Positions 34,583-45,057 are shown, counted from the first letter of the stretch. The stretch: 52,748 nucleotides of DNA from Crocinitomicaceae bacterium (GCA_030830205.1 JAURNL010000062.1:1-52748), one strand, 5' to 3'. Made by a program: numbers and translations. The notes: generated from the letters alone by a model not told the origin.

Positions 34583-35920
34583 ATGAAAACGCTCATCAAA
34601 AACGGAACTATTGTAAACGAAGGAAAATCTTTTAGTGCCGACATCCTTATTTCAGGTGGCATAATTGAAAAAATTGCAGCTGAAATAGCTGTTGAAGGTC
34701 AAGTGGAAGAAATTGATGCAAATGGCCTGCTCGTTTTACCGGGCTGTATTGATGATCAGGTTCACTTTCGCGAACCCGGCCTTACTCACAAAGGCAACAT
34801 CTACTCAGAATCTAGAGCGGCTGTTGCGGGCGGTATTACTAGTTTTATGGAAATGCCCAATACCATCCCTAATGCACTTACGCAAGATTTACTAGAAGAT
34901 AAATATCAAATCGCTGCCCAAAACTCTCTTGCAAACTATTCCTTTTTCATGGGTGCTTCAAATGATAATCTAGAAGAAGTTTTGCGAACAGACACCTCTA
35001 AAATTTGCGGTGTAAAGGTTTTTATGGGCTCTTCGACGGGTAATATGCTCGTTGATAAAGAAAGCGTGTTAGAAGGCTTGTTTTCTCGCGTTGGAGCGCT
35101 TATCGCGACGCACTGCGAAGATGAGCACACAGTTCGAACCAATCTAGCAGCATTTCAGGAAAAATATGGTGATCAAATTCCTGTTTGGGCTCATCCAATA
35201 ATACGCAGCGAAGACGCTTGTTATTTATCTTCTTCAAAAGCTGTTTCACTAGCAAAAAAACATGGTGCGCGCTTACATATCCTTCATATATCCACGGCAA
35301 AAGAAACAGCACTTTTCGACAACATAATTCCTCTTGATCAGAAGAAAATAACCGCCGAAGCATGTATTCACCATTTGTGGTTCAGTGATGCAGACTACCC
35401 AACTAAAGGAAACCTCATCAAGTGGAACCCAGCTGTAAAAACAGCTGATGATCGCGAAGGGATCTGGAATGCATTATTGGACGATCGAATAGACGTCGTA
35501 GCTACAGATCATGCGCCACACACACTTGAAGAAAAAGCAAATCCATATTTATCCGCTCCATCAGGTGGTCCGCTTGTTCAGCATGCATTGCTCGCAATGC
35601 TTGACAAAGTAAAAGAAGGTAAGCTTACCATTGAGCGGGTAGTAGAAAAAATGGCACACGCACCAGCTACCCTATTTAGGGTAAAGGATCGTGGATTCAT
35701 CCGGGAAGGGTATGCAGCTGATTTAGTGCTGATTTCCACCAAACCAGGAAAACCAGTAACTAAAGAAAATTTACTTTATAAATGCGGATGGTCTCCGTTT
35801 GAAGGACACCGTTTTGCAAATGAGGTTCACAGCACCTTTGTAAATGGTAATTGTGTTTATGCGAATGGAAGCATTCTTGAAAAAGGACTAGGCCAACGAA
35901 TGTTGTTTAATCCGAGATGA
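34583..35920 (+). CDS. pyrC: Dihydroorotase
   Basis: A 445-residue amidohydrolase of the class that cyclises carbamoyl-aspartate to dihydroorotate in pyrimidine synthesis. DDQVHFREPGLTHKG replaces the more usual HxH start of the metal site with Gln-Val-His, which I recall as the usual Bacteroidota form. MEMPNTIPN, VKVFMGSSTGNML, IATHCEDEHT, HILHISTA and VATDHAPHTLEEK supply the remaining metal and substrate ligands. The length is typical of the long type. It starts seven bases after the glycosyltransferase and overlaps the DUF4296 gene by four bases. Confidence 0.93.
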   Translation: MKTLIKNGTIVNEGKSFSADILISGGIIEKIAAEIAVEGQVEEIDANGLLVLPGCIDDQVHFREPGLTHKGNIYSESRAAVAGGITSFMEMPNTIPNALTQDLLEDKYQIAAQNSLANYSFFMGASNDNLEEVLRTDTSKICGVKVFMGSSTGNMLVDKESVLEGLFSRVGALIATHCEDEHTVRTNLAAFQEKYGDQIPVWAHPIIRSEDACYLSSSKAVSLAKKHGARLHILHISTAKETALFDNIIPLDQKKITAEACIHHLWFSDADYPTKGNLIKWNPAVKTADDREGIWNALLDDRIDVVATDHAPHTLEEKANPYLSAPSGGPLVQHALLAMLDKVKEGKLTIERVVEKMAHAPATLFRVKDRGFIREGYAADLVLISTKPGKPVTKENLLYKCGWSPFEGHRFANEVHSTFVNGNCVYANGSILEKGLGQRMLFNPR

Positions 35921-36240
35921 AAATTATAAGTTCTATTTTTTGCCTGATTTTTGTTTTTGCGTGCCAAGACAAGCTCATTCCTGCGGGAATATTACCACTA
36001 GAAAAAATGGCGCCTTTGGTTACAGAAATCACCTTGCTAGAAACACATTATCAAAGCAAATACGGCGTACCAAGCCAATACAAAGCAGCATTAGATGGTT
36101 CGGTTAAAAAAGTGTTGAAAAAAGCAAATTGCAACAGAGGAACTTTTGAGAAAAGTCTGAAATATTATGCCGCACACCCAACTCTTCAAGAGGTGCTCAA
36201 CGAAACAATACTTACCAATTTAAGTAGAAAACTTAGATAA
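35917..36240 (+). CDS. DUF4296-type small lipoprotein
   Basis: A 107-residue lipoprotein with lipobox FVFAC (Cys16). After the Cys, QDKLIPAGILPLEKMAPLVTEITLLETHY followed by YYAAHPTLQEVLNETIL matches the general pattern of DUF4296, a small Bacteroidota lipoprotein family of unknown function often encoded next to dihydroorotase. Its ATG overlaps the pyrC stop (ATGA), indicating coupling. It is convergent with murI, only two bases apart at the 3' ends. No role is known. Confidence 0.8.
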   Translation: MKIISSIFCLIFVFACQDKLIPAGILPLEKMAPLVTEITLLETHYQSKYGVPSQYKAALDGSVKKVLKKANCNRGTFEKSLKYYAAHPTLQEVLNETILTNLSRKLR

Positions 36241-36242
36241 AG

Positions 36243-37067
36243 TTAAAAACTGTGGTGCCTTGCAGCCACTTCTTCCTGAAGAAAATAGCTGGCTTTCTCA
36301 TTAAATACTTGGGGTGTTTCAGAAGTATAATAATGCACCGTCCCGTTTCTTAACAAACGTTTTTCCATTTCTGGATGAGCGGCTAAGTAGCTTTGTAATT
36401 TATCCGCCACTATCGAGCCTTGTGATATAACCTGAACATTAGGCCCAACAATACCTTCTATTTGTGTTTTTAGCACTGGGTAATGTGTACAAGCGAGTAA
36501 AAGCGTATCAATTTCATCATGTTGACTCATCACCGTCTGCACGTCCTCTGCAATAAAAAGACGGCCCGCCGGGTGTTCATATTTTTGATTCTCAATGAGT
36601 GGAACCCACATAGGGCAAGCATGTTGATAAACCCGTACAGCTGGTGCAAATTTTGATAATTCTATTGGATAAGACTCTGACTGAATAGTACCCACCGTTC
36701 CTAAAACACCCACATGACCGCTTGTAGTGAGCTCTCCAAGCACTTCGGTGCTCGGGCGAATAACACCAAGAACTCGGTTGTGATGAGAAAGCTGAGGAAG
36801 ATCTTTTTGTTGAATGGTGCGCAGTGCTTTTGCTGAAGCCGTATTACATGCTAAAATTATTAAAGGACACCCTTGATTAAACAAGAATTTTACTGCTTCT
36901 AAAGTAAATTCATAAACTACATCAAAAGATCGGTTGCCGTATGGGGCCCGCGCATTATCTCCAAAGTAAATGAAATCATGGTTTGGTAGCTTTTTTCGAA
37001 GTTCCGCTAAAACGGTTAAGCCGCCATAACCTGAATCAAAAACACCTATTGGCCCTAGTTTTTCCAC
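36243..37067 (-). CDS. murI: Glutamate racemase
   Basis: A 274-residue enzyme converting L-glutamate to D-glutamate for peptidoglycan. IGVFDSGYGGLTVL at the start, the first catalytic Cys in LACNTASAKAL, and the second in LLACTHYPVL are intact, with DNARAPYGNRS between. The start is GTG at 37067, four bases after a perfect -7 element (TAGCTTTG, 37072-37079), so a leaderless mRNA with a GTG start is expected. It lies after the ompH terminator and so has its own promoter. It converges on the DUF4296 gene. Confidence 0.95.
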   Translation of the reverse strand: MEKLGPIGVFDSGYGGLTVLAELRKKLPNHDFIYFGDNARAPYGNRSFDVVYEFTLEAVKFLFNQGCPLIILACNTASAKALRTIQQKDLPQLSHHNRVLGVIRPSTEVLGELTTSGHVGVLGTVGTIQSESYPIELSKFAPAVRVYQHACPMWVPLIENQKYEHPAGRLFIAEDVQTVMSQHDEIDTLLLACTHYPVLKTQIEGIVGPNVQVISQGSIVADKLQSYLAAHPEMEKRLLRNGTVHYYTSETPQVFNEKASYFLQEEVAARHHSF

Positions 37068-37071
37068 AAAT

Positions 37072-37079
37072 CAAAGCTA
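37072..37079 (-). promoter_or_regulatory. -7 promoter element of murI
   Basis: Minus strand TAGCTTTG matches TAnnTTTG exactly and ends four bases before the GTG start. It lies just past the ompH terminator. Confidence 0.55.
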
Positions 37080-37082
37080 ACT

Positions 37083-37111
37083 AAAAAAGGGCTACCATCG
37101 GCAGCCCTTTT
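37083..37111 (-). terminator. Intrinsic terminator of the uppS-bamA-ompH-ompH operon
   Basis: On the minus strand AAAAGGGCT, a nine-base loop, AGCCCTTTT with a T-run of six. It lies 22 bases after the second ompH stop and separates that operon from murI. Confidence 0.88.
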
Positions 37112-37133
37112 AGATATCGTGGCATATTCCTTA

Positions 37134-37640
37134 CTACTTGCTTGCTCCATCTAACAAAAGGAGTTCAACAATCACCTCGCTAGTGATATCAATACCTCCT
37201 TTTGAATACATTGTAGCCGATACGTCAAGAACGTAATTTAGCTTTTTGCGCTCAGCGACAATATCAATCGATTTTTGAACACGCTCAAGGATAGGTTTAT
37301 TTAATTCTTCACTCATGATTTGTAAACCTTCTTCTAATGATGCTTGAGTAGCCTCGAGCATTTGTTGCTTTTGCATCAAGCGGCCTTCAATAATTTGACG
37401 TTCTGCTGGAGACTTGCTTGCTTGATTGGTCATATAATCTTGATATGCTTTTTGGAAATCAGCATCCATCAACTGTAACTCTTGCATACCTGCTGTTTTC
37501 ATGGAGTCGAGCTTTTTAATGGCCTCTATACGAGAAGGCAAAGTGTCGAGTAATTTTTGTGAGTCAACATGTCCAATTTTCGTTTGGGCAAAAGTGCTGA
37601 ATCCAATGATTACAAATAGCCCGAGTATTACATTTTTCAT
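37134..37640 (-). CDS. OmpH/Skp family periplasmic chaperone (second copy)
   Basis: A 168-residue secreted protein: signal peptide ending FAQ (residue 19), then KIGHVDSQKLLDTLPSRIEAIKKLD, a coiled-coil hairpin (about 45-125), and the C-terminal strand KKLNYVLDVSATMYSKGGIDIT. OmpH/Skp proteins hold unfolded outer membrane proteins for the BAM complex. It is the last gene of uppS-bamA-ompH-ompH, eight bases after the first copy, with an intrinsic terminator behind it. Pairs of OmpH genes after bamA are usual in Bacteroidota. Confidence 0.92.
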   Translation of the reverse strand: MKNVILGLFVIIGFSTFAQTKIGHVDSQKLLDTLPSRIEAIKKLDSMKTAGMQELQLMDADFQKAYQDYMTNQASKSPAERQIIEGRLMQKQQMLEATQASLEEGLQIMSEELNKPILERVQKSIDIVAERKKLNYVLDVSATMYSKGGIDITSEVIVELLLLDGASK

Positions 37641-37648
37641 TTTTATAT

Positions 37649-38167
37649 TTATTTAGTTATTCCCATTTCATCGAGCACCTCATCCGAGATGTCGAATTCT
37701 TTTACCGCATAGAGTAGATTACTCTGGTTAGCTTTATCAAATACAAAATCATAGCCTTCTCTTTTTGCCACCTTTTTCATTGCAGTAAAAACGCGGTCCT
37801 GTATAGGTTTGATTAACTCTTGTCTCTTTTGAAAGTAATCTCCATTAGAGCCAAAATGTTGCGTTTGAAGGTCAATTGCTTCTTGCTCTAGTTTTTCAAT
37901 TTCTACTTTTCTTTTTTCTCTTTCTTCTTTTGGAAGAAGGACTTCTTCGCGATCATAATTGCTTTTTAAGCTTTTGATGGTTGCGTATCTGTCCTCGATT
38001 TCTTTGGTCCAACGCTCGGCCATTTTATCTAGGCGTTCTTTTGCTTCTGCATATTCCGGTACGTTTTCTAGAATATAATCTGAATCTATGAACGCATAGG
38101 TCTGTGCATGAACAAACTGTATGCCAAAAACCAATAAGAGAAGCGCAAGATATTTCATGTTTTTCAT
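37649..38167 (-). CDS. OmpH/Skp family periplasmic chaperone (first copy)
   Basis: A 172-residue paralogue of the following gene, with a signal peptide (MKNMKYLALLLLVFGIQFVHAQ in outline), then TYAFIDSDYILENVPEYAEAKERLD and a long charged coiled coil (about 45-135) with many Lys and Glu, ending REGYDFVFDKANQSNLLYA. It should prevent aggregation of outer membrane proteins on the way to BamA, which is encoded 42 bases upstream. A second Met at codon 4 is an alternative start. Confidence 0.92.
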   Translation of the reverse strand: MKNMKYLALLLLVFGIQFVHAQTYAFIDSDYILENVPEYAEAKERLDKMAERWTKEIEDRYATIKSLKSNYDREEVLLPKEEREKRKVEIEKLEQEAIDLQTQHFGSNGDYFQKRQELIKPIQDRVFTAMKKVAKREGYDFVFDKANQSNLLYAVKEFDISDEVLDEMGITK

Positions 38168-38209
38168 TTGCCTGCTTAGAACGACGAAGTTACCAAATTA
38201 TTGTTAATG

Positions 38210-40768
38210 CTACAATTCTCCGAGGTTCATCCCGATTGTAAATGTTAATTTAGGGTAATAGCCCTTTGCATTGATATCCAAATCAGAGCCTTTACCAAAT
38301 CCGCTCGCCCAAGAATCCATTTGATCAAAGCCTAAGCCGTAATCAAGCCCAAGCATTCCGAACATAGGTAAAAAGACACGGATACCAACTCCTGCAGTTC
38401 GTTTTACATTGAATGGGTTGAATTTATCAAAGCTTGGATAGGTGTTTCCTGCTTCCAGAAAACTCAACGCATAGAAAGTTGCTTGCGGATTTAGAGAAAT
38501 TGGATAGCGCAATTCTAAAGTATATTTAGCTACAATTGGGTCTCCTCCAGCAGAAGAAATGGTTTGGTCCTCATAACCACGCAGTGCGATAATCTCTCGT
38601 CCGCCGATTTGATTGGCTCCCATGCCGGTTAGCCCACTCCCTCCCATAATGAATCTGTCGAAAGGAGATATGCCTTTAGCTTTGTTGTAAGCTCCCATAT
38701 AGCCAAAGCCAAATCGTGACATGAGTACTAATTTTTTATCTGAACTGAGCGGCGTATACCACTCACCTGTAAATTTCAATTTAAAGTATTCCAAATATTT
38801 AAAGCGCTCTTGTTGCGTCATGCTTGAATAGTCCTTGTCTGGACCCAACATAGAATATGGCGCAGTAGCTTTGGCAGAGAAAGTAAAATTCGAACCATTT
38901 TGTGGATATATAGGGGCGCTAACTGAGCTACGTTGCAAAGTATATTTCAAAGAAATGTCGTTCGCGTATCCATTTTGAAAAAGTGGAAAAAATGAATATT
39001 TCTGAACGTCATAATACTGATATGAAAGTTCATAACTTGCTACGAAATAATCATCTGGCCACTTTTTGCGACGACCCATTGCAATCCCCGCCCCAGAAAT
39101 AGAGATGCCATTGTAATCTGGATTAGAGCGCAACAAACCATTTGTTGAAATAGAGGAATTAGTCACGTAAAATGTAAGTGAATTTGGCTTTTTACCGCCT
39201 AACCATGGTTCAGTAAAGGAAAAATTATAGCCTTGGTAAAAACGACCTGTTGATTGTGCTCTTATGGTAAGACGTTGACCATCTCCACCAGGAAGCGGAC
39301 TCCAAGCGTCTTTCTTGAAAAAGTTTTTAGTAGAAAAATTATTAAAAGACAAGCCTAGTGTGCCTATAACACGTCCAGAAGTGTTGGGTCCTGCGCCACC
39401 ATAACCTCCTGAAAGTTCGATTTGATCACTTGACTTTTCTGCTACAACATATTCGATGTCTACTGTTCCATCTGCAGGATTTGGCTTAGGGATAACCTGA
39501 AACCCTTGCTCATCAAAAAACCCGAGTTGTGATAACTCACGTTGGGTTCGCATAATATCTGCTTTGTTGAAAAGATCGCCTGGTTTTGTGCGAATTTCTC
39601 TTAAAATAACGTGGTCATTTGTTTTCGTATTACCACGAATAGTCACTGTTCCGATGTGCGCCTCCTTACCTTCAATTAAGCGTATTTGATGATTAATCCG
39701 GTTGTCTTTTACACCTGTCTCTACTGGTGAAATCTGGAAAAAGAGGTAGCCCCGATCCATATAAAGAGAAGAAATATCTCGTCCGTCACCGTTCCCATAT
39801 AAGCGTTGGTTGAATAAATCTTTATTATAAAGATCTCCAGGCTTAATTCCCAATACGGTATCAAGGAAGCTTGATCTATACTTAGCATTACCAATCCACT
39901 CGATTTCGCCAAAATAGTATTTCTCTCCTTCGCTTATCTCGATTCGAATTTTCATGTTCTTTTCATCAAGCATGAAGACGGTATCTTTAATAATAGCTGC
40001 GTCGCGAAGTCCTTCTGCATTGAACTTTGCTAACATCGCTGCTTTATCGGTAGCGTAACTGCTCTCTGTATATTTAGAGCGCTTGAAAATACGCTGGGGT
40101 CCTTTTTGCTTTGTGTCTTTCATCGCCATTCTTAGTTTCCATATGGGAACAGAACTTACACCGACGAACTCAATTTCTTTAATACCAACCTTTGTGCCTT
40201 TATCTACTTGAATAACGAATATTTCTGAATTATTGATTAGCGTATCTAGTTGACGATTGATTTGGACTTTTGCATAATAATATCCTTTGTCGCGATAATA
40301 GCCTCTGATTTTACTGTTTGTTTCAAAAACCAAATTCTCAGTGATTGTTTTTCCTGCATACAGTGAAATTTCTTCTCTAAGCTTGTCTGCTTCTCGCTTA
40401 TTCACACCCACAAATCTAAATTTGGATAATTTTGGGCGTGGACTGAGCTCAATTACTAAATACACGATGCCACCAATTTCTTTTTCTGCATAGATTGCAA
40501 CATCGGAAAACAAGCCCTCTGCCCATAAATTTTCTATCGCCTTATTTATCTGTTGACTTGGAAGCGTGATTTTTTGTCCTGTTCGCAATCCTGCGATGAG
40601 TTTAACCGCTTGGTGATCATAATTGTCTGCGCCAACAACACGCACTGGGCCAATTTCAAAAGTTTGGGGATTCGCATAGTCAAACTCCAGCCCACCTAAA
40701 GAACTTGGTGTTTGTGCTAAACCGTTTATAGCGACAAAAAGAAGAATAAGAAAGAATAATTTATTCAT
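38210..40768 (-). CDS. bamA: Outer membrane protein assembly factor BamA (Omp85)
   Basis: An 852-residue Omp85 protein. After the signal peptide (about 1-19, ending LAQ) come POTRA domains (about 35-450), with repeated pattern such as GTVTIRGNTKTNDHVILREI and GNAKYRSSFLDTVLGIKPGD, then a 16-strand barrel (about 470-852) with ISPFDRFIMGGSGLTG and ALRGY, matching the loop-6 region with the conserved Arg-Gly-Tyr. It inserts beta-barrels, including SusC-type porins, into the outer membrane. The gene starts directly after the uppS stop with no bases between, and is followed by two ompH genes: a complete OM-biogenesis operon. Confidence 0.96.
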   Translation of the reverse strand: MNKLFFLILLFVAINGLAQTPSSLGGLEFDYANPQTFEIGPVRVVGADNYDHQAVKLIAGLRTGQKITLPSQQINKAIENLWAEGLFSDVAIYAEKEIGGIVYLVIELSPRPKLSKFRFVGVNKREADKLREEISLYAGKTITENLVFETNSKIRGYYRDKGYYYAKVQINRQLDTLINNSEIFVIQVDKGTKVGIKEIEFVGVSSVPIWKLRMAMKDTKQKGPQRIFKRSKYTESSYATDKAAMLAKFNAEGLRDAAIIKDTVFMLDEKNMKIRIEISEGEKYYFGEIEWIGNAKYRSSFLDTVLGIKPGDLYNKDLFNQRLYGNGDGRDISSLYMDRGYLFFQISPVETGVKDNRINHQIRLIEGKEAHIGTVTIRGNTKTNDHVILREIRTKPGDLFNKADIMRTQRELSQLGFFDEQGFQVIPKPNPADGTVDIEYVVAEKSSDQIELSGGYGGAGPNTSGRVIGTLGLSFNNFSTKNFFKKDAWSPLPGGDGQRLTIRAQSTGRFYQGYNFSFTEPWLGGKKPNSLTFYVTNSSISTNGLLRSNPDYNGISISGAGIAMGRRKKWPDDYFVASYELSYQYYDVQKYSFFPLFQNGYANDISLKYTLQRSSVSAPIYPQNGSNFTFSAKATAPYSMLGPDKDYSSMTQQERFKYLEYFKLKFTGEWYTPLSSDKKLVLMSRFGFGYMGAYNKAKGISPFDRFIMGGSGLTGMGANQIGGREIIALRGYEDQTISSAGGDPIVAKYTLELRYPISLNPQATFYALSFLEAGNTYPSFDKFNPFNVKRTAGVGIRVFLPMFGMLGLDYGLGFDQMDSWASGFGKGSDLDINAKGYYPKLTFTIGMNLGEL

Positions 40769-41515
40769 TTATTGATTTGATATTTGTTCAGACACCATTC
40801 CAAAACGCCTTTCTCTCTTTTGAAATGCCGCAATCGCATCAATAAATGCATCGCGGCGGAAATCAGGCCAATGAGTGTCTGTAAAAAGCAGCTCTGTATA
40901 AGACAATTGCCAAAGCAAAAAGTTACTAATGCGGCACTCTCCGCTAGTACGAATGAGTAATTCTGGGTCTGGAATGTCTTTGGTGTCTAATAATTTCGAA
41001 AATTCTATATCGCTCATCTCATCTATATTTAGCTTTCCAGAGGAGAGGAGTTCGTGTGTCGCTAACGCGGCATTTAATATTTCTTTTCTTGCTGAATAAT
41101 TCAAGGCTAAAACAAGAGTTAAACCAGTATTTTCTTTGGTGTATTCTATTGCTGAAAGTAAAGATTGATAACAATTACCCGGCAATCCTTTGATGTCTCC
41201 AATAGTGACTAGACGCACCCCATTTGCGTGCATTTCATCCACCTCATTTGAAATGGCATCTACCAATAAATTCATCAAGCCTTCGACCTCATCGCTAGGT
41301 CGAGCCCAATTCTCAGTAGAGAAGGCATACATGGTTAAAAAAGAAACTCCTATTTCTCGAGCCGTTTTAATTACCTCTTTAACCGACTCAACTCCCGCAG
41401 CATGGCCAAATAAGCGATGCTGACCTTTGCTTTTAGCCCAACGGCCGTTGCCGTCCATGATGAAAGCAACGTGTCGAGGTATGTTTTGAAGATCTAGTTT
41501 GTTTAAAGCGTTCAT
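40769..41515 (-). CDS. uppS: Undecaprenyl diphosphate synthase (isoprenyl transferase)
   Basis: A 248-residue cis-prenyltransferase. HVAFIMDGNGRWAKSKGQ carries the catalytic Asp21, YAFSTENWARP and RTSGECRISNFLLWQ are the conserved substrate-binding motifs, and TDTHWPDF is near the end. It extends farnesyl diphosphate to undecaprenyl diphosphate, the lipid carrier for peptidoglycan and surface glycans, using isoprenoid units from the Dxs pathway. It heads the bamA operon. TATTTTCG (7 of 8 match to the -7 element) lies nine bases before the ATG. The bamA gene begins at the base next to its stop codon. Confidence 0.96.
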   Translation of the reverse strand: MNALNKLDLQNIPRHVAFIMDGNGRWAKSKGQHRLFGHAAGVESVKEVIKTAREIGVSFLTMYAFSTENWARPSDEVEGLMNLLVDAISNEVDEMHANGVRLVTIGDIKGLPGNCYQSLLSAIEYTKENTGLTLVLALNYSARKEILNAALATHELLSSGKLNIDEMSDIEFSKLLDTKDIPDPELLIRTSGECRISNFLLWQLSYTELLFTDTHWPDFRRDAFIDAIAAFQKRERRFGMVSEQISNQ

Positions 41516-41523
41516 TTATAAGA

Positions 41524-41531
41524 CGAAAATA
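41524..41531 (-). promoter_or_regulatory. Probable -7 element of the uppS-bamA-ompH operon
   Basis: Minus-strand TATTTTCG, 7 of 8 matches to TAnnTTTG, eight bases before the uppS ATG at 41515 and downstream of the atpC terminator. Confidence 0.4.
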
Positions 41532-41556
41532 CGGAATCTTTTGCTGAAAAATTCAT

Positions 41557-41587
41557 AAAAAAAGGGAGCGGTAAAACCATTCCCTTT
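41557..41587 (-). terminator. Intrinsic terminator of atpDC
   Basis: On the minus strand AAAGGGA and TCCCTTT form the outer stem with an inner GGT/ACC pair, followed by seven T. It lies 21 bases after the atpC stop. Confidence 0.85.
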
Positions 41588-41608
41588 CAAAGTGTTGTTT
41601 TCTTGATA

Positions 41609-41878
41609 TTATTCAGCTAAAACGATTAATTTTTGATTGTTCAGCTCAGCTACTCCTCCTTTGATTTGAACATGTACAGCGTTGCCCGAAACAACAAGGT
41701 GCTCATTCGCTTCAATAGGTTGATTAGAAACAAATACCAACTCGCCATTTTTCAATGATGAAATGATTGGAGCGTGATTATCCAAAACTTGAAAAACACC
41801 ATCTAGGCCAGGTAGACTAACGCTCTTGACCTCCCCCTTGAAGAGGCTTGCTTCTGGTGTGATGATTTCTAATATCAT
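41609..41878 (-). CDS. atpC: F1Fo ATP synthase epsilon subunit
   Basis: An 89-residue short epsilon subunit with only the N-terminal beta-sandwich (MILEIITPEASLFKGEVKSVSLPG, then GVFQVLDNHAPIISSLKNGEL and HVQIKGGVAELNNQKLIVLAE). The C-terminal helical hairpin that inhibits hydrolysis in many bacteria is absent; short epsilon proteins are common in Bacteroidota. It sits two bases after atpD and is followed by a terminator. The subunit joins the central stalk to the c ring. Confidence 0.95.
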   Translation of the reverse strand: MILEIITPEASLFKGEVKSVSLPGLDGVFQVLDNHAPIISSLKNGELVFVSNQPIEANEHLVVSGNAVHVQIKGGVAELNNQKLIVLAE

Positions 41879-41880
41879 GA

Positions 41881-43470
<1,590 letters not shown>

Positions 43471-44667
43471 CTATGACTTGCGCATCAAAAAACGGACAGG
43501 AAAATAAGTAAACAAAAATGCTAATGCGCTGGAAGCGAATATGATGTTAAAAAAGTCCTGTGCTTTGAAAACAATTGGAAAAGCAACACCAGCGCCAGGC
43601 ACCACTAGCCAGCCAAATTGTTGTTGACCCAAACAAATAAGCAATCCAAAAATTAAGCCAATGACGACACCAAGGAAAGACAGAAGTATGCCCTCAAAAA
43701 AGAAAATTTGAAACCGGTTTTTATGAGTCATCCCTATTGCCTTTAAAATTTGTAAATTCAATTGCTTTTCATGAATCAACATGGTGAGTGTTGCAATCAA
43801 ATTAAATGATGCCAAAACAAAGACGAAGAGTAAAATTATAAAGACCACCAAGCGCTCAGACCTACTGGTTTTGTATATCAATTCATTTTTTTCCCATTGA
43901 GTCCGAACTAAAAAGTCAGATCCAACTTGGTTTTTTATTTGTTGCTGAAGCGCGCTTACGTCAACATGGGGCTGGGTATAAATATGAAGGCGCGTTACCT
44001 CTCCTTCCTGATTAAATAATTGACTTGCCGAGGCGTAGTCCCATAACATAGTGCTGTTATTAATTTCTTGGTTGTAATTGAGCGCTCCTGCAACATCTAA
44101 TTGCTGCACATGAAAAGGAGATTTACCAAGCCTCATTTTCATGGATCGTTTTGGGGCGTAAATTTGTATGTTGTTTTGATCTGAACCTAGTCCCAATTTT
44201 AGTTTTGAAAAGACGTCTGCCCCTAAGAACACATAACCGGGGTTATTTAATAACCTAGTGCCAACGTCGTTAATGAGGTGGTTCTCTACTTTTGCGTGGT
44301 GAATAAACGCCTGGTCTACGGCATGCATATTTGCATTAATCCACCTTTGATTTTTTCTTAAAACCACCAGCTCTTCTAGCTCCTGACTATAAGCGGCAAC
44401 ACCCTCTATTTTTTTTAATTGATCGAGGTTTATTTGATTTAGAAAAAATGTCTTTCGCGATTGGTGTTGAATGGTGATAGGTGCATCAAATGACGTGTAG
44501 AGCTTCGCTATCATTTGCTCGATTCCATTAAAAGCAGAAAGTAAAATAACCATCGCTGCAGTACAAACAGCAATTCCTACAACGGAAATCCTAGAAATTA
44601 TAGCTACTATCGAACGTTTAGAACGACTAAAGAGATATCGTTTTGCTATGTAAAACGCTGTTTTAAT
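43471..44667 (-). CDS. LolC/LolE-type (FtsX family) ABC permease, apparent ATT start
   Basis: The only ATG (44553) lies inside the first membrane helix. Reading upstream in the same frame the sequence is open to the rbfA stop at 44671, giving KTAFYIAKRYLFSRSKRSIV, then AIISRISVVGIAVCTAAMV, which is the usual LolC/E N-terminus. No ATG, GTG or TTG occurs there; the plausible initiator is ATT at 44665-44667, giving 398 residues, the normal length. Four helices (about 21-48, 272-299, 315-345, 366-390) flank a large periplasmic domain, and the FtsX core LTMLIHEKQLNLQILKAIGM is intact. It would work with LolD to release lipoproteins from the inner membrane. It starts three bases after rbfA. Confidence 0.8.
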   Translation of the reverse strand: MKTAFYIAKRYLFSRSKRSIVAIISRISVVGIAVCTAAMVILLSAFNGIEQMIAKLYTSFDAPITIQHQSRKTFFLNQINLDQLKKIEGVAAYSQELEELVVLRKNQRWINANMHAVDQAFIHHAKVENHLINDVGTRLLNNPGYVFLGADVFSKLKLGLGSDQNNIQIYAPKRSMKMRLGKSPFHVQQLDVAGALNYNQEINNSTMLWDYASASQLFNQEGEVTRLHIYTQPHVDVSALQQQIKNQVGSDFLVRTQWEKNELIYKTSRSERLVVFIILLFVFVLASFNLIATLTMLIHEKQLNLQILKAIGMTHKNRFQIFFFEGILLSFLGVVIGLIFGLLICLGQQQFGWLVVPGAGVAFPIVFKAQDFFNIIFASSALAFLFTYFPVRFLMRKS

Positions 44668-44670
44668 CGC

Positions 44671-45006
44671 TTATTTCTTGAGAAGTTCGTCTATCTGTAA
44701 GGCGTAATCTAGTGAGTCGTCAATATGAAAAACCAAATCTGGAATTTTACGAAGATTCTTTAGTCTTTTACCTACCTCTAAACGTATTTTCCCTCGATTA
44801 GCCTGAATATTTTCCAAAACTTCCTCTTTTGCTGGGCCAGCAAAAATACTGAGGTATATTCTTGCTAAACTCAGGTCAGATGTAATGCGAACTACGGTAA
44901 CTGAAACCATGGCTCCTAAACAAATCTCGGCCGCTTGTTTGCGAAAAAAGGCGGCTAATTCAGCCTGAATGACGGCCTCTATTTTTTGCTGACGGATTGA
45001 ACTCAT
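44671..45006 (-). CDS. rbfA: 30S ribosome-binding factor A
   Basis: A 111-residue KH-fold protein that assists 16S rRNA 5'-end maturation and 30S assembly. RQQKIEAVIQAELAAFFRK at the start, then VSVTVVRITSDLSLARIYLSIF and RLEVGKRLKNLRKIPDLVFHIDDSLDYA, are the family pattern. A longer frame begins at 45036, but the ATG at 45006 is chosen because a perfect -7 element (TACCTTTG) ends four bases before it, so transcripts should start at this codon. It is divergent from the exporter gene at 45071 and is followed in frame by the LolC/E-type gene. Confidence 0.93.
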   Translation of the reverse strand: MSSIRQQKIEAVIQAELAAFFRKQAAEICLGAMVSVTVVRITSDLSLARIYLSIFAGPAKEEVLENIQANRGKIRLEVGKRLKNLRKIPDLVFHIDDSLDYALQIDELLKK

Positions 45007-45010
45007 AGTG

Positions 45011-45018
45011 CAAAGGTA
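45011..45018 (-). promoter_or_regulatory. -7 promoter element of rbfA
   Basis: Minus-strand TACCTTTG, exact match to TAnnTTTG, four bases before the ATG at 45006: a leaderless arrangement. Confidence 0.6.
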
Positions 45019-45057
45019 AGAATACTTGTAGTGCAAGCCCCCATCTAAACAAAAATG

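Noticed and set aside
34751-34780. Loss of the first metal-site histidine of dihydroorotase (QVH instead of HVH)
   Set aside because: I recall this form as usual in Bacteroidota dihydroorotases, so it is not treated as a defect of this copy.
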